Positions 34,313 to 43,678 of a stretch of DNA of 64,000 bases are shown piece after piece; within the stretch, counting starts at the first letter, position 1, and each line of letters opens with the position of its first letter. A model generated the notes under the pieces. It was not told where the DNA came from, searched no databases, and saw only the letters and a program-made list of their open reading frames with translations. Made by a program: the position numbers and the translations under genes. This DNA comes from Diphasiastrum complanatum. Lineage: Eukaryota > Streptophyta > Lycopodiopsida > Lycopodiales > Lycopodiaceae. The stretch covers positions 1,973,218 to 2,037,217 of the forward strand of contig CM055107.1 of assembly GCA_029204225.1 (NCBI GenBank). The letters run 5' to 3'.

Positions 34313-36886
34313 ATGACTTCAATGAGTTCATACTTGTTGCAACCAAGTGAGAGATTGTCTACTTCCAATTATTCAATATGGAAGTTGAGGATGGAGTCCA
34401 TCTTGATACTCCAAGATGTGATGGACATTGTACTTGGGATTGAGGAGGAGCCTCAAGTCCTTCAAGAAGTACAAAAATACAAGAAGAGAGCTAGGATGGC
34501 TCTCCACTACATTAAGATGAATGTCTCTAATGAGATATTGAGGGAGATTGGTGATTGTTCTACATCCAAGGAAGCTTGGGATTGTCTCAAGTCCATCTAT
34601 GAGGCTAAGAACACCTCTAGGCTCCTCACTCTTAGAAATCAAATATTCCAAAGTAGTCAAAAGAGTGATGAGAGTGCATCTAATTATGTTTTGAGAGTCA
34701 AGGATATTCATAGAGAGCTTGCATGTATTGGTGACTCAATCAATCAAAGTGAGCTAGTACAAGTCATTCTCAATGGGTTGAGAGATGAATATGACAACCT
34801 TGTCCAATCCTATGCTATTAAGGAGGAGCTACCAAGTTTGGAGGCCCTTCAAAGTGTGCTTATTTCTGAAGAATCAAGACAAGAGTACAAACTCTTGAGG
34901 ATGGACAAGCTATCACTCAATCATGATGATGGCAAAGTTCTATTTGCCAAGCACAAAGAGAGGAGTAAGAAGCAACACCATCATTTCTCTAATGACAAAG
35001 CTAAAGACCAAGATGGAGAGGAGGAGGATACCTCTCATGCTTCTAATTCAAATCTCAAGAAGAAGATGATCAAGTGCTTTTATTGTGGCAAGAAAGGCCA
35101 TTATGCCACCAATTGCTTCAAGAAGAAGAATCAACTCAATCAAGCCAACATCACCAATGAGAAAGAAGACTATATTGCAAGTGATGGAGAAGGCTCTCTT
35201 TTGGCATCAAGCTTCTCCTCTTCCACCTTCAACAAGGATGACTCATGGTATATTGATAGTGGAGCATCTTCACATATGTGTGGCTCCAAGCACTTTTTTT
35301 CATCTATTATGCCTTATGATGGAGTCAAGAAGACCATATACTTTGCAAGTAAGCATGAGTGCAATATTGAAGGAGTAGGGATTATTCCCTTGAAGCTTGC
35401 ATCTTCTAAAGATCTCTTTCTCAACAATGTTCTTTTTGTCCCAAAGCTTACAAAGAACATCTTAAGTGTTGGCCAACTTCTTGATAGTGGTTTTGATGTC
35501 AATTTCAATATTGACAATTGTGTGATTAAGAAGGATGGTGAGATCCTTGCATATGGATCAAGATTTGAAGGCATCTACAAATTTGATCCAAGTGAGAGTG
35601 CAAACTCTCTTGATGTTTCTTATATTTCCAATATTTCAAAGGAGGAGGATTACACAAGATGCACATATCTTCTCTCTTCAAGTATTATGGTGTATGATTA
35701 TTCCTTATTATTCAAAGCATATGTTGAGAAGAAATTCTCATTGAAGATCAAAGCTTTGAGGAGTATTGGAGCTCTTGAAGGAATAGCACCATATGAAGTT
35801 TTATTCAAGATGAAGCCTAAGGTTGATCACCTTAGTGAACTTGGTAGTGCTTGCTTTGCATATATTCCCTTGGAAACAAGAAGGAAGGATGATCCAAGCT
35901 CATGGATCATGATTGGATACTCATCCATCAAGGAGGCCTTTAGTGTCTTTACACTCTCTATTTCAAATGTGATGGTGAATAGAGATGTCATATTGCATGA
36001 AGATTCAATCTTGGAAGTGGCCGAGATCAAGGCTTCTCAAGAAGCATCACAAGTTATCCTTTTTGAAGGTATTCAAGTTATGATGGGGCCAATGTGTGAG
36101 GAGGAGTTTCTTCTTCATATGATCTCAAGAAGATCTTCAAGATGCATGGCCGAGTCTTTATGGCTCACCTTACATGGCAAAGAGGGGCATCTTTCATGTT
36201 GTATCTACTACAACACATTCATATATGCTTCTCTTCCTTTGCTTGAAATGCTATCCTGCTTCATTGAATTTTTTGGATCTCAAAGTTCAAGAAAAGCTAT
36301 ACTAGTTATGTATGATGCTTATGGTATGGACATGTTTCTTGTCATTATTGACTTAGATGTGTTTCCAATACTTTTTGAAAGCAAGATATTGTATTGTCAA
36401 AAGTATACTCTTGGTTCTAGTAAGAACAAGATTGAGCTTGGTACTCACTTTTTTGAAAATCATGTTTTCACATGTTTTGAGGCAAATTGTAAACTCCTCT
36501 TGAGATTAAGTGAAGCATCCAAAGTGGACACTTACATCCTTGAGAGAGTAACTAGCCTAAAAAAGATCAAGATAGTCTTTGATATCAAGATTAGATCCAT
36601 CATGGATATAGTTCATTGTATGTGGACTAGTCAAGCTAGAAAGCATAATCTTGATAATCATCATTGTTTCACATCTTATGATCTTGATCTCCATGATCCT
36701 TATGAGGCTTGGAAGCCTCAGATTTCTCTATTTATGGTGCATCCATCATGCAAGTGGAACTTTCAAGGCAAAAATCATCATCAAGCATGGAGGAAGCCCA
36801 TGATAATAGTGGCATATTGGTGGAGCACTCTTCAAAGACATTGGCAAGAGATCTCTACCAAAGAGATCTTATCATGGATATGGTGA
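34313..36886 (+). CDS. Intact 857-aa Gag-protease polyprotein with deleted integrase and RT
   Basis: Starts at ATG (MTSMSSYLLQPSERLSTSNY) and runs without a stop. Residues 1 to about 240: copia Gag (UBN2-like; ALHYIKMNVSNEILREI and ELVQVILNGLRDEYDNLVQS). 255-268: zinc knuckle CFYCGKKGHYATNC. 312-325: aspartic protease site WYIDSGASSHMC. To about 440: protease and pre-integrase part (PKLTKNILSVGQLLDSGFDV). 450-484: a scrap of integrase core (YLLSSSIMVYDYS to IKALRS). It then jumps straight to the integrase C-terminal part (IAPYEVLFKMKP, RRKDDPSSW, VNRDVILHED, to 564), so the DNGGEY..E catalytic part and the N-terminal finger are gone. 600-645 match the linker before RT in element B. 646-857 have no counterpart in B and are unrecognised. 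No YVDD is present. An intact long frame argues for selection or extreme youth. Confidence 0.92.
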   Translation: MTSMSSYLLQPSERLSTSNYSIWKLRMESILILQDVMDIVLGIEEEPQVLQEVQKYKKRARMALHYIKMNVSNEILREIGDCSTSKEAWDCLKSIYEAKNTSRLLTLRNQIFQSSQKSDESASNYVLRVKDIHRELACIGDSINQSELVQVILNGLRDEYDNLVQSYAIKEELPSLEALQSVLISEESRQEYKLLRMDKLSLNHDDGKVLFAKHKERSKKQHHHFSNDKAKDQDGEEEDTSHASNSNLKKKMIKCFYCGKKGHYATNCFKKKNQLNQANITNEKEDYIASDGEGSLLASSFSSSTFNKDDSWYIDSGASSHMCGSKHFFSSIMPYDGVKKTIYFASKHECNIEGVGIIPLKLASSKDLFLNNVLFVPKLTKNILSVGQLLDSGFDVNFNIDNCVIKKDGEILAYGSRFEGIYKFDPSESANSLDVSYISNISKEEDYTRCTYLLSSSIMVYDYSLLFKAYVEKKFSLKIKALRSIGALEGIAPYEVLFKMKPKVDHLSELGSACFAYIPLETRRKDDPSSWIMIGYSSIKEAFSVFTLSISNVMVNRDVILHEDSILEVAEIKASQEASQVILFEGIQVMMGPMCEEEFLLHMISRRSSRCMAESLWLTLHGKEGHLSCCIYYNTFIYASLPLLEMLSCFIEFFGSQSSRKAILVMYDAYGMDMFLVIIDLDVFPILFESKILYCQKYTLGSSKNKIELGTHFFENHVFTCFEANCKLLLRLSEASKVDTYILERVTSLKKIKIVFDIKIRSIMDIVHCMWTSQARKHNLDNHHCFTSYDLDLHDPYEAWKPQISLFMVHPSCKWNFQGKNHHQAWRKPMIIVAYWWSTLQRHWQEISTKEILSWIW

Positions 36887-36999
36887 GGGTGCTGCTATGA
36901 TGGATCCCTTGGCTGATCTTCACTTCCTATGCATACCAAAGGATCCACTCAAAAAGATTTACAAACTTCTCAAGTGATCTAGTACCTTTCCAAGCTACT
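36887..36999 (+). pseudogene. Relic of the RNase H tail in element A
   Basis: Just behind the stop, a frame reads MMDPLADLHFLCIPKDPLKK then IYKLLK. It aligns with the copia RNase H end of element B (SCLADLFTKPLPKDSFVKL). This shows that the element descends from a full copia element by internal deletion. Confidence 0.6.
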
Positions 37000-37012
37000 T
37001 TTTGAGGAGGAG
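37000..37012 (+). other. Polypurine tract of element A
   Basis: TTGAGGAGGAG directly before TGTGAGAAATTGG, identical to the tract of element B. Confidence 0.85.
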
Positions 37013-37822
37013 TGTGAGAAATTGGCAAAATCCTAGCTTGGTATTTTTTTATGATAGAAGTTTGTAAGTGAATCTCACATGTGTGGAGGATGTTCCCACG
37101 TGTGGAGAATTGTAAAGTAAATCAAAATGTTTGATATAGGGGTCTCATAGAATTTCATAGTCAAGCATTTAGGTGTAGGATGTTGATAGGGTCAAATTTG
37201 GCATAGATGGCACATTATCCATTTCCACTTGTAATGCCAATATTGAGCCAAACTTGTGCCAATTAGAGTGTAGACAAGTGTCATGCTTTTGTTTGATGAA
37301 GCTTAAGAGGTCCAATAGGATTTAGAGGTGGAACCTTGTGAGGTCCAATAGAAAATTGAGGTGTGCTTGAATATAGTCCAATAGAATTTAGAGGTGCATG
37401 GATCAATGGTCCAATAGGATTAAGAGGTGGCAAAGTGTGATCCAATCATAGTTAAGCATAGTGGTAGCTCATGAATCTATTAGTATCATTGTACTCCTCC
37501 TTTTGGATCTAATTGATTTGGTGATTTCATGGATTTTGTGAGTTATTGGATTTCTAGCTTTCTCTCTCTACCCGAGAGCTCTTGATGTATTTTCTCTCTC
37601 TACCCGAGGAGAGCAGCTTGTTTTTACTTAGATTATTTTTTGAATACTTCCCACACGTGTGAGTGAGAGTTGGAAGTGATTGAATGCATGTAGTAGTGTG
37701 TTTTTGCCATAGGATTCAAGATTGATCTTGAATCTCAATCTAGTCTTGATCTTGGTGCATCTACACACCTTAGGAGATCACAAGTACATGTAGTGGACAG
37801 TCCACACGTGTGAAATTCAACA
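37013..37822 (+). mobile_element. 3' LTR of element A (810 bases)
   Basis: Same length and, by eye, the same sequence as the 5' LTR. It is followed by CAACT, the second copy of the target duplication. Confidence 0.95.
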
Positions 37823-38054
37823 CAACTATCACCTCCTCGCCTGGCTGACTTATGTGATCTTGCACTTGAAATATATCAATCTCATTAACAATGGGTTGAG
37901 ATAAACGCAAGGACTCTCTTTGGGTTGTCAACAATGAAGTCTCGGGGATGCGGTCCACCATCATGTTAATGGTATCCTCACTACAAGATACTATCATGTC
38001 AAGTTGAATGTTTCTAGAAAACCATACCCTTCCTTTTGAAAGTATGGCCCTCAA
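37823..38054 (-). pseudogene. Unrecognised coding-like sequence, interrupted by element A (upstream part)
   Basis: Minus-strand frame from 38,054: MRAILSKGRVWFSRNIQLDM, then SCSEDTINMMVDRIPETSLL and VNEIDIFQVQDHISQPGEEV, running to the insertion point. It is the upstream continuation of the sequence at 32,366-32,744. A frame change at or near the join means it was probably already broken, or contains an intron boundary. No family is recognised. Confidence 0.3.
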
Positions 38055-39317
38055 ATTGCAATAGTGCTACTTTCATGTTGCAACTCTACAAATCAGACAA
38101 GGACGCATGTGACTTTTGGACCATTCAAGTTACACAAGAAAAGTTGATAAAGCTACTTTGGATTGTGGTTTTGTTTTGTTCTGAGTCTAGATTCTAGAAA
38201 AGAGAAATTCCTGAGAATATTTATTGTTTGTGAAGATTTATCAAATAATATATTATCTAAGATTACGGAAAAACATTGGGATCACAAGTCAAATGGAAAT
38301 ATAGAATGCATCGTCAATATATTGTCAATATGTCTTCATTATCAAATAGAAAAACAAATGCTTAGTCTTTACTTCCATTACCAAAGACGAAACAGAATAA
38401 AAACTTAATGGGTGTCACTTGATCAAGACTTTGAAGAAATTGGACACTCTAAGCAAAAACTGATTAATGTAATCTACAATGATGGACTGATTGCTTGTAT
38501 TGACTCTTGAGATGGAGGAAGATTGGAGATTAAATTATATAAGAAAAGAATGATTATTTCTTCAATATGATATACCTCGGTACTTCATGTTCATTTTTAA
38601 AGGTAAATTACTAAGTGTCTATAGATTACAACACAACTATCCATATATTACAAACTGTAATAACTTTTGAATCTTTTACTTTTTGTAGGTACACATGAGA
38701 TAAAGTTGTGATATCAAATGCATTTGGCTAGGATCATACAGAGTGCATAGTAAAATGTCTAATGAACATCAATTGTAACATACGATTTTTCACAACTTTA
38801 TTTTTGAGCTCTTCTCAAACTTTTGGTCCAAGTCGAAAGCTTTTCTTGGTACTTGAAAGGAAAAAATCAAAATTGTTTTTGAGAGGTCTATTTTATCAGC
38901 TAATATAATGGTCAAAATAAATAAAAAAATTCTGGCTAGAATCATATAGACTATATACCAATAAGTTACGTATTGGGGGGAGGGGGATTAGTATGTCTAC
39001 AGACTTAAAAACTATATCTACAAATTTTTGAGGTAGTTCATCTAACTCTTTTGGAGTTATCTGCTTACCGAGTGAGAATTTGAAAATAGGAGGAAAAAAA
39101 TGAATGTATCTGACTCACTCTTCTAGAGGATTTAGAAGGTGATATTAGTATACCACCCTTGAGCACTAATTTGTAGTGGGCAAGGGTTTTATACTTTTAT
39201 AAGCATCAGACTTTTTAGGTGCCTTCTACTTTCTCTTCCTTTTTGAAATTGTGGGTAGATTTGGTTTTTCTAGAGGAAGATCTCAAGAGGTAGTAGCATT
39301 ATTTTCTCTCAATAACG
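38055..39317. other. Non-coding, one short coding-like patch
   Basis: AT-rich. On the plus strand around 38,420-38,510 a patch reads DQDFEEIGHSKQKLINVIYN then DGLIACIDS and stops. It may be an exon relic but is unrecognised. Nothing else is supported. Confidence 0.35.
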
Positions 39318-39856
39318 TGTCATGTGCCAAATCCCAAACTAATAGCAATTACAATAGAAGTAAAGCTAGAAGCAAGACGAGTACAAAACAATCATGATAG
39401 CATATCCATAGAAAGCTAGAAACAATAAGATCTCAATGGAATCACATTAGCAATGGAAAAAAGAGTACATGCAATGGAAAATGAGCATGGATTCATGTGG
39501 ATAGGGCACATGAGACCTAGCAAGGTAATCCCCATAGCTCACATTCACAAGGAGGAAGCAAGAAGCTCTCACTTGCAAATGAGCCAAAAGATTCAAAGTT
39601 TGCTATCTCTTGCGTAGTTATAGACAATGCTCTCACGTAACTAAACATAACTATCTTGAGGGATAGTTAGCCCTTGTTAAGTGTTATTTAGACTACATTG
39701 GGCCCTTATTGGACTATTATCTTTATTAAATACTTTGAAGGGCCTAAAGAGGAAACTGCCTTGTTCTTAAGACTAATAGCTCTTTTTGGGCCTACAAAGC
39801 TTACAATGGATATTCTAAAGCGTTGATAAGCACTGATGTACTAAAAGTACATGACA
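39318..39856 (-). mobile_element. LTR of an old Ty3-like family, minus copy (539 bases)
   Basis: On the minus strand it starts TGTCATGTAC and ends GGCACATGACA, giving a perfect 8-base terminal inverted repeat TGTCATGT/ACATGACA. It is preceded by a polypurine tract, so it is a 3' LTR. It is homologous to 24,925-25,350 in the opposite orientation. Confidence 0.85.
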
Positions 39857-39868
39857 CTCCCCCTACTT
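39857..39868 (-). other. Polypurine tract of the Ty3-like family
   Basis: Minus-strand AAGTAGGGGGAG abuts TGTCATGT. Upstream, minus-strand GAGGACAAAAAATG resembles the usual end of Ty3 pol (EDK). Confidence 0.7.
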
Positions 39869-40690
39869 AAACATTTTTTGTCCTCAAAAAGGAATACTCT
39901 TGTCTGATCAGCTTGATCGCCTTGGTTAAGTAGTCATGATTGAGGATGTGTCGTCCACAAAATTATTGCCTCATTACTGATTCAAAGTTGTCAAATTGAA
40001 TCCATTCACAGATGTGGCTTGGAGGAAGATAGGTATGTCTCCTATCACTTTCTTATTTCAGTTTCACTCTGCTCGTGTTTTTGAAGATGCCTAACCATTT
40101 GCAATGTCACTTGCGTAGGAAGGACGAGCTCCTCACATGTTGGGAGGCGAGGTGGGACTACTTCCACAAACCCATCCATGCAGTGGCCCACATGCTGGAC
40201 CCATTGTGGCACTCTACCAGACGTTCTGGAAACACGAAGCTCCACCGAGGATGGGTGGAGTACACTTAGCATCTATGGCCCGACGCAGGTATTGTAAATA
40301 TTCTAGCTAGTGTAGTTGTTTGTATTAGCATATGCTTTGGTTTGTGGCTTGACACGTGTTCTATTTACAAGTTTCATCACATTCCATTGTGCACTCTATA
40401 CTGAATGTGAAACATTCATATAGATCAGTTTTATCCTTGTCTATTAATTCTATTTTGCAAGAAGTCATAGACAAGTCTTCTGGTTGAACATAATGCAATG
40501 GTTCTTGTAATTCCAAGGAAGTCAAGGTCCTTGAGTGATTTGCCTCATTGACAACTTCATTGTCTGAACTAGCCATTATTTTTCTCAATAGAAGATCAAC
40601 ATTGAAAACACAAATATTATCCTCATAATCCTCCGCATTGTCTTTGTTATCCTCAACTGATTTTCGATGTCCTTGCATCAACGTTGTATT
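39869..40690 (-). pseudogene. Putative 3' coding end of the Ty3-like element, unrecognised
   Basis: Upstream of the polypurine tract on the minus strand are two frames. One (40,045-40,272) includes VPQWVQHVGHCMDGFVEVVP and PTCEELVLPTQVTLQMVRHL. The other (40,361-40,681) is acidic (VEDNKDNAEDYEDNICVFNV). Neither shows integrase or RT motifs. Assignment to the element rests on position only, and it could equally be flanking sequence. Confidence 0.3.
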
Positions 40691-40801
40691 TTACTAGTCT
40701 GTAAAATACCATTCTAAAAAAAATTTCAGTCGGTAAATTCATAGTCCACAAGTATTTATTAGTCATTAATGATGGATTAATGTTATAGTAAAAACATTTA
40801 G

Positions 40802-41935
40802 CTTCCATCTATTGGCGACATACAATCTGAAATTGCACTTTATGACCTTGCTTTTGATGGACAACCAAATTCAATCAGTATTGAAGATTGGTTAACTAAA
40901 TTGGAGGTCCACTTCCGTCATCACCATTATTGTGAAGGGGATAAAATTTATTTTGCTTCATTGTGCTTTCAAGGACAAGTTCGAGCATGGTGGGATACTC
41001 AAGCACATCCAATCACAAAGCTTTGGAGTCAATTCAAAATTGCTTGCATTGATAGTATTACCAGATTTTATGTGAAATCATTCAAATCCCTCAAACAAAC
41101 AGGTTTTGTACAAAAATTTAATCAGCAATTCTTGGCATTGGTTCCGAAGACAAAATTTGAGTATAGAAAATGTTTGAACTACTATGTGAATTCTCCTCAA
41201 ATGCCTATCAGAAATGTGCTTCAACCAACTCCTGCAAGATCCATTTATGCAGCTAGTTTTAGGGAGTTACACGATATGATGGATCGTGCACTTGCTCTAG
41301 AGCACTTATCTACAAACCATATCATAATGAATGGTGGAAAGTCACTGCTCAATAGAATCCTTATTGTTACAACCAAGAACTATCTAATTACGTTAGTCCT
41401 ACCTTTGATGGAAGCATTCACTCCATTAAAGTAGACAATTGGCTAGAAGAATTGGATTATAACTTCTACTATATTGGAGGTATTGGTGATAGTGATATGG
41501 TTTTCTTTGCTTCATCGGGTTTCCAAGGACATGTTCAGTCATGGTGGAATATCGTTCAAGACTTTCTTCGTGTGAATTGGTTTAATTTCAAAGCAGTTTG
41601 TAGACAAGTCTTCAATCGATCCGACTTCATCCAATGGTGTTCTTTGAACCAGATAACTACACTTGCTGAGTACAATCAAGAATTTCAGCAGATGGTTCCA
41701 TTATTTGATTATAGAGAAGTATATCTTGTACAATGCTACATGTATGGTTTATGACCACAATATTGAAGAATTGTAGAAAATTATCTGCAAACTACTTCTC
41801 TCCAGCCTAGGTTTCAATTAAGGGAAACTATGGAATATGCTTTAAAGTATGAGCAACAAGAACAACGAATTAACCTGGAAGCTAAAAGTAAAGAAGAAAA
41901 ATCCAGGTGGTTTGAGAAAATGAAGATGTGAATTC
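40802..41935 (+). pseudogene. Ty3-type gag with two tandem Gag domains
   Basis: Domain 1 (40,802 to about 41,330) reads FDGQPNSISIEDWLTKLEVH, then YFASLCFQGQVRAWWDTQ and FVQKFNQQFLALVPKTKF. This is the retrotransposon Gag fold with its conserved WW. Domain 2 (about 41,389-41,935) repeats the pattern: FDGSIHSIKVDNWLEELDYN, FFASSGFQGHVQSWWNIVQD and LAEYNQEFQQMVPLFDY. The two are in different frames with stops. The family normally has one Gag domain, so an internal duplication, or two gags joined, is seen. Gag would form the particle shell. No zinc knuckle follows. Confidence 0.75.
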
Positions 41936-41942
41936 AAAAATT

Positions 41943-42361
41943 GAGTGTATACACTAAAGCATCAGTGGATTGACAACCGCATGTGCATGAAAGGGAAAAA
42001 ACTTCTAAAGATGAAGATGATCCCAACAATGAGTCTGATGAGCAATGTGACAAAAATGAAGTGGATGAGCGAAGCGATGACAATGAGTCAGATGAGCCAA
42101 GCAATGATGAAAGTCAAGTCCCAGATCCAAATACAGTTGTAGGCAACAAAAGTCCAATTCAAGATTCGGATTAAGTTGCAACAACAGATGGTGTCCAGAC
42201 AAGAGTCAAGATTCAGATCAGGATGTGAAGATAATTGAACATCCTTTCAAGTTTCACTTCAACCATCAAAGTTCAGAACTTGACCTACATCAATGTCTTA
42301 ATTTGGTCAATGAACAAGCAACTATGGATCGTCAAATTGAGAATATTGCTATGCTCAAAGG
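41943..42361 (+). pseudogene. Acidic gag-linked region, copy 2
   Basis: Nucleotide match to 25,351-25,790, starting at GTGTATACACTAAAGCATCAGTGGAT. It encodes a Glu/Asp/Ser-rich stretch (EDDPNNESDEQCDKNEVDER, DPNTVVGNKSPIQDSD) with a TAA and shifts. Here it follows gag, which shows its original place in the element. It ends abruptly at about 42,361 against a copia fragment. Confidence 0.65.
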
Positions 42362-42760
42362 AAATCGATCAAGGCATTCACCAAACTTTCATATCAATAC
42401 CAAGTCCATGGAAGCCATGTGCAAGGAGGAGCTTGCTCTAGGCCTTCCAAGATCCATGGCAAAGGAGAAAAAGGTTTGTGAAGGATGTGCTTCGGCTAAA
42501 GCACATAGGTTTCCTTTCTCTAACTCTATCACTAAGACTCACCCTCTTAAGTTGATCCATTTGGATGTACAGTTTGCAAGCACAATAAGAAATTGTGGAG
42601 CCACAATGTTTGTAAGCTTTAATGATGAATCCTCTAAGAATCATATTGGAAAAAATATGGCTGAGATCAAGGAGGATGTGCTTCATACCAAAGTTGGGTC
42701 TTATGGAAAGATACTATTTTTTATGATTATTTTGAGGAGGAGACTCTCATTTTTCATATG
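42362..42760 (+). pseudogene. Copia pre-integrase/integrase fragment
   Basis: Open frame with the copia GAG-pre-integrase pattern: SMEAMCKEELALGLPRSMAK, then KKVCEGCASAKAHRFPF (CxxC finger) and LKLIHLDVQF (first catalytic Asp retained), then a decayed SFNDESS. It joins mid-frame to the acidic region, so it arose by illegitimate recombination or insertion. The rest of pol is absent. Confidence 0.75.
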
Positions 42761-43084
42761 AGCATACAAAAATTTGAGCTCATATTTTGCAAAGAGCATA
42801 CCAAGAATTCAAGTCGGCTGAAACATGCAGAGAAATTTCGTCTTTCATTATTACAAGCACACTTAACTAATAATGTCTTAAGTTAGAGCTAGTAAACCAC
42901 ATTAGGTAGAATGTGGGCATTACTAGAAACTTGAAAAATGACAACCAAACGTTATCGGTTTCCATTCTCTCTCTATGTAACCTCTCTCTAAAGTCAAACT
43001 TCTTAAAGGGCCCATTTTGAGCCCATATTTTTCTTAATGGAAATGATGCAGTGATCTGAATGAAATTCAAACTTGCTGCACTTC
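42761..43084. other. Non-coding; short match to the 53.4 kb region
   Basis: The stretch about 42,960-43,015 (CTCTCT then TTCTTAAAGGGCCCATTTTGAGCCC) resembles the reverse complement of about 53,420-53,480. This suggests a dispersed repeat. No gene. Confidence 0.35.
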
Positions 43085-43624
43085 TTGCTTCAAAAAACAA
43101 CAAAGGACATCCATTTTGGATTGCCAAAGTGCTTCATTTCATTCGAAATAACAACCAGACAAAAGTGTTACGCATCCATTGGTTGTGCTCCATTTCCAAG
43201 AATGCTTTTCTAGGAAGGTAAGAATTTGAAAACAGTTACAAGTAGATCCAAAGGGCAAGATAAAGCGATTGCCAAAAACTCAACCACGAGTCGACGATCT
43301 GAATTTACAAGATGTAGATGTTTTGGCGTTTAATTTTGAACTATCATCTAGGGATGTCATCTAGGGAGGTCAACTATATCTATATTGAAGGAACGACTTG
43401 GATTAAGGGTGTCAACCATCATCGTCAACTCATCAACAACACAGAAAAGTTGACTCACAACGTTTCTTGTCAAGATTGGACGTTGATTCTAAGGAAGATA
43501 TGCCAGATGACTCTAATGAAGAAGATGGGTCTTCCTCCTCATCAGTTGAAAATGATAGTGTTCAAAACATGTCAAGTTCTGAATTGAGAGGCATCAGTGA
43601 AAATTCTTTAGAAAATGTACTTTG
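43085..43624 (+). pseudogene. Unrecognised C-terminal coding relic with acidic Ser-rich tail
   Basis: Plus-strand readings give GHPFWIAKVLHFIRNNNQTK then VLRIHWLCSISKNAFLGR, followed after shifts by a tail from about 43,477: DVDSKEDMPDDSNEEDGSSS to SENSLENVL, ending at TGA 43,622-43,624. The PFW(I/V)AK..WL pattern recalls BAH-like or transposase C-terminal domains, but I cannot assign it. The preceding part of the gene is not seen. Confidence 0.4.
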
Positions 43625-43630
43625 AAAATA

Positions 43631-43634
43631 CACA

Positions 43635-43677
<43 letters not shown>
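43631..43677. repeat. (CA)n-CG-(TG)n palindromic microsatellite
   Basis: CACACACG followed by a TG run to 43,677. The first 14 bases are self-complementary around CG. Confidence 0.9.

Positions 43678-43678
<1 letters not shown>

Larger units (their letters stand above)
32745..37822 (+). mobile_element. Copia element A: young, complete ends, non-autonomous
   Basis: Two LTRs of exactly 810 bases (32,745-33,554 and 37,013-37,822) read as identical. The flanks carry a perfect target duplication CAACT (32,740-32,744 and 37,823-37,827). Primer-binding site and polypurine tract are intact, and the interior holds a single 857-codon frame. Internal length is only about 3.46 kb because integrase core, reverse transcriptase and most of RNase H are missing. 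Identical LTRs mean a very recent insertion. Without its own RT and integrase it must have been moved by proteins of a related copia element. Confidence 0.93.
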
